Assembly: GCA_016794075.1 (NCBI GenBank)
Contig: JAEUKU010000286.1
Location: 1 to 13,773 of the forward strand
Length of the DNA stretch: 13,773 nt
Direction of reading: 5' to 3'
Origin: Rhodospirillaceae bacterium
Lineage (GTDB): Bacteria; Pseudomonadota; Alphaproteobacteria; Dongiales; Dongiaceae
Below the pieces are notes generated by a model, which was not told the DNA's origin, made no database searches, and was given only the letters and a program-made list of their open reading frames with translations. Made by a program: the position numbers and the translations under genes. Every line of letters starts with the position of its first letter. Within the stretch, counting starts at the first letter, position 1. Positions 7,506 through 13,773 of the stretch are shown in pieces.

Positions 7506-8582
7506 GTGAGTTTGCAAGGCAAGCTGGAGCGGGTGGTGAAGCGGCACGAGGAGTTGGCGTCGCTGCTGGCCAGCCCGGACCAGAAGGACGCCCAGGCCTT
7601 CGCCAGGAACTCGAAGGAGTATTCCGACCTGACGCCGCTGGTCGAGGCGATCGGCGAATGGAAGACGGCGAAGCGCGAGCTGGGCGACCTCGAGGCGATG
7701 CTGGGCGACAGCACCACCGATGCGGAGATGCGCGCGCTGGCCGAGGATGAATTGCCGGCGCTGAAAGCCCGCGTTCCGGAGCTTGAGCACAAGATCAAGC
7801 TGCTGCTGCTGCCCAAGGACGAAGCCGACGAGCGCAACGCCATCCTGGAAGTGCGCGCCGGCACCGGCGGCGAGGAGGCGGCGCTGTTCGCCGCGGCGCT
7901 GTTCCGCATGTATTCGCGCTATGCCGCCCTGCACGGGTGGCGGTTCGAGGTGATGGACATCAACGAAACCGGTCTCGGCGGCTACAAGGAGGCGACGGCC
8001 ACCATCACCGGGCGCAACGTCTTCGCGCGCCTCAAGTTCGAATCCGGCGTCCACCGGGTGCAGCGCGTGCCGGAGACGGAGGCGTCGGGCCGCATCCACA
8101 CGTCCGCCGCCACCGTCGCGGTGATGCCCGAGGCCGAGGAGGTCGACATCCAGATCAACGAGAAGGACCTGCGCATCGACGTTTTCCGCTCCAGCGGCCC
8201 GGGCGGCCAGTCGGTCAACACCACCGACAGCGCCGTGCGCATCACCCACATCCCGACCGGCGTCGTGGTGCAGCAGCAGGACGAGAAGTCGCAGCACAAG
8301 AATAAGGCCAAGGCGATGAAGATCCTGCGCGCGCGGCTCTACGACGCCGAGCGCGCCAAGCGCGACGCCGAGCGCGCCGCCAGCCGCAAGAGCCAGGTCG
8401 GCTCCGGCGACCGGTCGGAGCGCATCCGCACCTACAACTTCCCGCAGGGCCGCTGCACCGACCACCGCATCAACCTGACCATCTACCAGCTCGACAAGGT
8501 GATGGAGGGCGCCGCCCTCGACGAGGTCATCGACGCATTGATCTCGCATGACCAGGCGGAACGTCTGGCGGAGGTGGAGTGA
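7506..8582 (+). CDS. prfA: Peptide chain release factor 1 (RF1)
   Basis: RF1 recognises UAA and UAG in the ribosomal A site and triggers peptide release. The 358-aa protein has an N-terminal helical domain, the stop-codon reading loop with the RF1-type P-x-T tripeptide as Pro-Glu-Thr (189-191, in RVPETEASGRIHTSAATVAV) and the catalytic GGQ at 233-235 in SSGPGGQSVNTTDSAVRITH. RF2 would have SPF instead of PxT. The GTG start at 7506 lies one base after the hemA stop. AGGGA (7493-7497), inside the end of hemA, is at ideal spacing, so translation is probably coupled. Its glutamine is the expected target of the methyltransferase encoded immediately downstream. Confidence 0.97.
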   Translation: MSLQGKLERVVKRHEELASLLASPDQKDAQAFARNSKEYSDLTPLVEAIGEWKTAKRELGDLEAMLGDSTTDAEMRALAEDELPALKARVPELEHKIKLLLLPKDEADERNAILEVRAGTGGEEAALFAAALFRMYSRYAALHGWRFEVMDINETGLGGYKEATATITGRNVFARLKFESGVHRVQRVPETEASGRIHTSAATVAVMPEAEEVDIQINEKDLRIDVFRSSGPGGQSVNTTDSAVRITHIPTGVVVQQQDEKSQHKNKAKAMKILRARLYDAERAKRDAERAASRKSQVGSGDRSERIRTYNFPQGRCTDHRINLTIYQLDKVMEGAALDEVIDALISHDQAERLAEVE

Positions 8583-9511
8583 CCACGATCCAGGCGCTGC
8601 TGCCCGAGGCGCACCGATGCCTGGCCGCGGCGGGCGTCGAAGGGCCAATTCGCGACGCGCGGCTGCTGTTGGAGGCGGCGACCGGCATCCCCATCGCCGC
8701 GCAGATCGGCCATCCGGATCGCGAGGTCGCGCCCGAAGCAGTCGAGCATTTCCGGGCGCTGGTTGCGCGCCGCGCCGCGCGCGAGCCGGTGGCGCAGATT
8801 CTCGGACGGCGCGAGTTCTGGTCGCTCGACTTCCGCGTCACCAACGCCACGCTCGATCCACGGCCGGATTCGGAGACGTTGGTACAGGCGGTGTTGGATC
8901 GCGTGCCTGACCGCAATGCGCCGCTGCTCCTGCTTGATTTCGGCACCGGCACCGGCTGCCTGCTGCTCGCGCTGCTGCATGAATTGCCCAACGCCACCGG
9001 CATCGGCCTCGACATCTCCTGGCCGGCGCTGGAAGTGGCCCTGGAGAATGCGCGCGATCTGGGATTGGAGCATCGCACGACCTTCCGCCTGCGCGTGTGG
9101 GAACGCCCCGGCAGCGAGACGTTCGACATCATCGTCGCCAATCCACCCTATATCCCCAGCGGCGAGATCGCCGACCTGCAGCCCGAGGTCTCGCAATACG
9201 AGCCGCGCCTTGCCCTCGACGGCGGGCCCGACGGCCTCGACGCCTATCGCATCCTGCTGCCGGTGACGGCGCGGCGGCTGCGCGGCGGCGGCTTCGCCGC
9301 ATTCGAGGTCGGGATCGGTCAGGCCGATTCGGTCGCCGCCCTGGGCACGGCGCAGGGCTTGGTGCATGTGGCGACGGTCGCCGATCTTGGCGGTGTGCCG
9401 CGCGTGGTGATCTGGGAAAAAGAGCAGCGCCTTCAACGCATTGGTCAGGCGGTGGGGCGGTTCTGGCGGCGCGTCAAAAAAGCTGTTGGAAAGCGGGTCC
9501 GAACCGATTAG
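8579..9511 (+). CDS. prmC: PrmC (HemK), release factor glutamine methyltransferase
   Basis: PrmC transfers a methyl group from S-adenosylmethionine to the GGQ glutamine of RF1 and RF2, raising termination efficiency. The 310-aa protein has an N-terminal helical substrate-binding domain (DARLLLEAATG). It then has the linker motif ARREPVAQILGRREFW ... DPRPDSETLV, the SAM-binding loop FGTGTGCLLLAL (from residue 121) and the catalytic NPPY (188-191) in VANPPYIPSGEI. Beyond the catalytic domain lies a basic tail of about 30 residues (from ~280), somewhat longer than usual. The GTG start at 8579 overlaps the prfA stop in GTGA (4 nt) and is preceded by GGAGG (8570-8574), strong evidence of coupling with prfA. 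Confidence 0.95.
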   Translation: MTTIQALLPEAHRCLAAAGVEGPIRDARLLLEAATGIPIAAQIGHPDREVAPEAVEHFRALVARRAAREPVAQILGRREFWSLDFRVTNATLDPRPDSETLVQAVLDRVPDRNAPLLLLDFGTGTGCLLLALLHELPNATGIGLDISWPALEVALENARDLGLEHRTTFRLRVWERPGSETFDIIVANPPYIPSGEIADLQPEVSQYEPRLALDGGPDGLDAYRILLPVTARRLRGGGFAAFEVGIGQADSVAALGTAQGLVHVATVADLGGVPRVVIWEKEQRLQRIGQAVGRFWRRVKKAVGKRVRTD

Positions 9512-9538
9512 GGTCAGCCTCGGCAGTCGGGGCTGACC
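9512..9538 (+). terminator. Hairpin right after prmC (candidate terminator)
   Basis: GGTCAGCC (9512-9519) and GGCTGACC (9531-9538) form a perfect 8-bp stem around an 11-nt loop, starting at the base after the prmC stop. No T-tract follows. Its position suggests the end of the ispG-to-prmC transcript. In the remainder of the 225-nt gap to the DUF4167 gene I see no convincing gene or promoter. Confidence 0.4.
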
Positions 9539-9736
9539 ATGGGCCGCGCCCGGGGGAAAGCCGGCCATCGCATAGCGAAGCCAGCCCCAAAACAGCGCCT
9601 CCGCACATAGACTGCGTCTCGTGCCGAAACCACGGCTGTTGAGCGTTCAGCGATTTCTGCTGGGTGCACCGGGACGATGGACATGCGGCTTGGCCTGCCA
9701 CCTCGATCACAGTCGATGACGAAGTGACGTTCACAG

Positions 9737-10708
9737 ATGAAGCAGAATAACCAGAATCGACGCGCGCGTGGGCGTGGTCCGCGCAAGCCGCACGGCATGG
9801 GTGGCGGCCAGCACAAAGGGCAGAGTTACGAGGGCGGTGGGCACGAGACGCGGGTTCGCGGCAATGCCTATCAGGTTCTGGAAAAATACCTCCAACTCGC
9901 GCGCGATGCCGGCTCCGCCGGGGATCGTGTCGCCGCCGAAAACTTCCTGCAGCACGCGGACCACTATTATCGGGTACTGAGCGCGATGAATGACGGCCAG
10001 CGCCCGCGCATCGGGGGCCGCGAATTGTCGGTCGCCGACGTCAACGTGCAGAACGTCAGCCAAGGCCTGTCGGCGGCGATGTATTCCGGCGGCTCGGGTG
10101 GGCAGGGCCTGCCGGGCATGGCCGATACCGGCAACCAGGCCGATGACGGTCCGGAACCGGGCCAGGGCCAGGAGCGTCACGGCCACAGGCAGGATCGCTC
10201 GGGGCAGGATCGCTCCGGTCAGGATCGCCAGGGCCAGGATCGCCAGGGCCAGGATCGCCAGGGCCAGGATCGCCAGGGGCAGCGCCACGGACATGGCTAT
10301 CAGGGCCGCCAGCACGGCCAGCCGCCGCAGCATCAGGGCCAGCCTTCCGGCCAGGGGGCGTCCGGGACTGCGGTGGCCAACGGCCATCCGGTGGAATATG
10401 GCAGCCATGCCGAGAGGGGCGAGCAGCCCGCGGCGGGCTATGCCGTCGCGCCGGAGCCGACCACAGCGCCGCGCACCGGCGACGAGCAGCCCGATTATCC
10501 GGATGAGTTGCTGCCCGCAACGCCGCCCGCCGTGGCCCCGGCCAATGCATCCGGCGCCGTGCCGGAGGGCGAAGCGGGGCGGGAGGCGCAGGGACGCACG
10601 CCGCGCGGACGGCTGCGCGGGCCGCGGCGAGGCCCGAAGCCGCCGGCGGAAGGCAGCCCCGGGACCGCCACTGGGAGCGCCCCAGGGGCGCCGGAACCCT
10701 CGGAATAG
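9737..10708 (+). CDS. DUF4167 domain protein with Gln/Gly/Arg-rich repeats
   Basis: This 323-aa protein has no established function. Residues 1-85 match the DUF4167 pattern: a very basic start (MKQNNQNRRARGRGPRKPHG), then a helical segment NAYQVLEKYLQLARDAGSAG and AENFLQHADHYYRVL. The rest is low complexity and probably disordered. Residues 152-181 are six QDR(S/Q)G pentapeptides, followed by His/Gln/Gly-rich and Pro/Ala-rich stretches and an Arg/Gly-rich end (GRLRGPRRGPK). The basic ends and Q/G/R-rich body resemble RNA-binding proteins, but that is inference. There is no signal peptide or membrane span, so it is probably cytoplasmic. The gene commonly lies between prmC and clpB in Alphaproteobacteria. 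ATG 9737 fits the family N-terminus; its ribosome binding site is poor. An intrinsic terminator follows. Confidence 0.85.
   Translation: MKQNNQNRRARGRGPRKPHGMGGGQHKGQSYEGGGHETRVRGNAYQVLEKYLQLARDAGSAGDRVAAENFLQHADHYYRVLSAMNDGQRPRIGGRELSVADVNVQNVSQGLSAAMYSGGSGGQGLPGMADTGNQADDGPEPGQGQERHGHRQDRSGQDRSGQDRQGQDRQGQDRQGQDRQGQRHGHGYQGRQHGQPPQHQGQPSGQGASGTAVANGHPVEYGSHAERGEQPAAGYAVAPEPTTAPRTGDEQPDYPDELLPATPPAVAPANASGAVPEGEAGREAQGRTPRGRLRGPRRGPKPPAEGSPGTATGSAPGAPEPSE
10190..10279 (+). repeat. Six 15-nt in-frame tandem repeats in the DUF4167 gene
   Basis: Six head-to-tail copies of a 15-nt unit starting CAGGATCGC run through this stretch. Units 1 and 2 (10190-10219) end in variants encoding Ser-Gly. Units 3 to 5 (10220-10264) are identical, CAGGATCGCCAGGGC, and unit 6 differs by its last base. 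They encode QDRSG twice and QDRQG four times. The identity at third codon positions points to recent slippage or unequal exchange; unit gain or loss would keep the frame. Confidence 0.95.
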
Positions 10709-10753
10709 CGATACGGCGCCGCAGGTCATCCGCTGACCGGCTGAGGGCATGGT

Positions 10754-10790
10754 GAGGCGGGCGGACGCAGGTCTGGCCCGCCTCTTGTTT
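10754..10790 (+). terminator. Intrinsic terminator of the DUF4167 gene
   Basis: GAGGCGGGC (10754-10762) pairs perfectly with GCCCGCCTC (10776-10784) over 9 bp, with a short inner pairing GAC/GTC in the loop, and is followed at once by the T-rich TTGTTTGT. This is the best intrinsic-terminator shape in the window. Its last stem base is also the first base of the candidate clpB -35 element. Confidence 0.6.
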
Positions 10791-10811
10791 GTCCATTAAC
10801 CTTTCCCATAT
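10784..10811 (+). promoter_or_regulatory. Candidate heat-shock (RpoH, sigma-32) promoter of clpB
   Basis: CTTGTT (10784-10789) is followed after 14 nt by TCCCATAT (10804-10811). The RpoH consensus is CTTGAA, 13-17 nt, CCCCATNT, so the -10 matches at 7 of 8 positions and the -35 keeps the core CTTG. Spacing is correct. Transcription would begin near 10818, giving a leader of about 90 nt. RpoH control of clpB is well established in proteobacteria. Confidence 0.6.
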
Positions 10812-10906
10812 TGGCTTTGGGGATAGCGATATCCCTGAGCAATCCCATGCATCCAAGATCGCGTGCTGACCTGATCGGGCGCGGTCGAGCGAGGGCGAGG
10901 AAAATA

Positions 10907-13501
<2,595 letters not shown>

Positions 13502-13512
13502 GCCATTTTTCC

Positions 13513-13562
13513 TTCGCAGTTCGCAGCGGGCAAAGGGCCCGCTGCGGACATCCATCTGCGGA
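13513..13562 (+). terminator. Nested hairpin after clpB (candidate terminator)
   Basis: The core stem pairs 13520-13531 with 13537-13548: 10 perfect base pairs (CGCAGCGGGC/GCCCGCTGCG) plus a G-T and a T-A pair, around the loop AAAGG. TTCGCAG occurs twice in direct repeat (13513-13519, 13520-13526) and CTGCGGACA twice (13542-13550, 13556-13564), so the outer copies can pair to extend the structure. No T-run follows. It begins 12 nt after the clpB stop, consistent with a 3' end signal. Confidence 0.5.
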
Positions 13563-13572
13563 CAAAAGATGG
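13552..13572 (+). other. Second, competing hairpin after clpB
   Basis: CCATCT (13552-13557) can pair with AGATGG (13567-13572) around a 9-nt loop. It uses bases also needed by the outer part of the preceding nested hairpin, so the two foldings exclude each other. At 6 bp it may be chance. Confidence 0.25.
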
Positions 13573-13600
13573 GGCTGATTTAGATCGATTCTAAGCAGTG

Positions 13601-13630
13601 TTGACGGTTCATTTACCCCCTTCGCCTAGA
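13601..13630 (+). promoter_or_regulatory. Possible promoter for the downstream exported protein gene
   Basis: TTGACG (13601-13606, 5/6 to the -35 consensus) is followed after 18 nt by CCTAGA (13625-13630), a poor -10. The surrounding patch is AT-richer than the flanks. The -10 falls inside a small hairpin: CGCCT (13623-13627) pairs with AGGCG (13632-13636) around AGAA. The call rests mainly on the -35 and on the position after the clpB end signals. Confidence 0.35.
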
Positions 13631-13665
13631 AAGGCGGAAACAGCAATGTCTACCTGGGGTTCGAC

Positions 13666-13773
13666 ATGTCGACACGCATTCGCTCGCTTGCGTCAGCCTG
13701 TGTCTTAGCGACGCTCGCGGCCAATACGCCTATCCTCGCCGCGCAGGCGCAGCAGGTTGCCACCACCGCTCCC
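13666..13773 (+). CDS. N-terminus of an exported protein with Sec signal peptide (partial)
   Basis: The gene is cut by the window end after 36 codons, so the function cannot be told. The start MSTRIRSLASACVLATLAAN has a positive n-region with two Arg followed by an Ala/Leu-rich hydrophobic core. A signal peptidase I site is likely after AAQA (A-x-A), leaving QQVATTAP as the mature start. I see no lipobox, so a periplasmic or outer-membrane protein is more likely than a lipoprotein; the Cys at residue 12 lies within the hydrophobic core. ATG 13666 is chosen because GGGG (13656-13659) lies 6 nt upstream. The ATG at 13646 is in another frame that stops after 20 codons. Confidence 0.7.
   Translation, partial: MSTRIRSLASACVLATLAANTPILAAQAQQVATTAP

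Noticed and set aside
9539..9610. 23-residue basic peptide frame (MGRARGKAGHRIAKPAP...) in the gap after prmC
   Set aside because: It has no ribosome binding site; its ATG directly abuts the hairpin arm, and the composition is what GC-rich DNA gives by chance.
9474..9734. 86-codon minus-strand frame across the prmC-DUF4167 gap
   Set aside because: It resembles no family, has no evident ribosome binding site and overlaps the end of prmC.
9731..10750. Minus-strand frame with a hydrophobic Leu-Ala-Ile repeat that looks like a membrane protein
   Set aside because: The hydrophobic repeat is the antisense reading of the 15-nt QDRQG repeat tract; the + strand frame matches DUF4167.
10811..10906. 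N-terminal extension of ClpB from a TTG at 10811
   Set aside because: It lies within the predicted promoter and leader, does not match ClpB N-termini, and ATG 10907 has a good ribosome binding site.

Overview
The window is a high-GC stretch of bacterial chromosome in which every convincing gene lies on the + strand. The proteins, and the order ptsP ... prfA-prmC-DUF4167-clpB, are typical of Alphaproteobacteria. DUF4167 proteins are largely confined to that class, and lysC-ptsP-prfA-prmC-DUF4167-clpB is a familiar order there. The extra rodZ-ispG-hisS-hemA block suggests a Rhodospirillales-like member. That placement is inferred from gene content, not from a phylogeny.

Layout. (1) 3-137: the last codons of a nitronate monooxygenase/FabK-type flavoprotein. 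(2) 145-2409: ptsP, enzyme I of the nitrogen phosphotransferase system, with an N-terminal GAF sensor. (3) 2560-3639: a RodZ-like membrane protein (helix-turn-helix, one membrane span, Ala/Gln-rich linker, C-terminal domain), preceded by a possible promoter and followed by a strong hairpin. (4) 3836-8582: ispG (isoprenoid precursors), hisS (histidyl-tRNA synthetase), a divergent glutamyl-tRNA reductase-like gene (hemA) and prfA (release factor 1), running into prmC (release factor methyltransferase), which ends at 9511. hemA, prfA and prmC are separated by 1 nt and then overlap by 4 nt, so they look translationally coupled. (5) 9737-10708: a DUF4167 protein with six 15-nt tandem repeats. (6) 10907-13501: clpB, the heat-shock disaggregase, with its own heat-shock-type promoter overlapping the terminator of the gene before it. 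(7) 13666-13773: the start of an exported protein, cut by the window end.

How the genes relate. PrmC methylates the GGQ glutamine of RF1, so prfA-prmC is a functional pair, and HisS belongs to the same translation theme. IspG and HemA point to isoprenoid and tetrapyrrole supply. ClpB appears to be regulated separately from the rest.

I see no mobile element, CRISPR array, phage gene, tRNA or rRNA, and no clearly new multi-gene system. No gene-free gap exceeds 225 nt. The points most worth a second look are the HemA-like protein, which keeps its catalytic Cys but has lost several NADPH-domain signatures; the overlapping terminator and heat-shock promoter before clpB; the DUF4167 repeat tract; and the nested hairpins after clpB.
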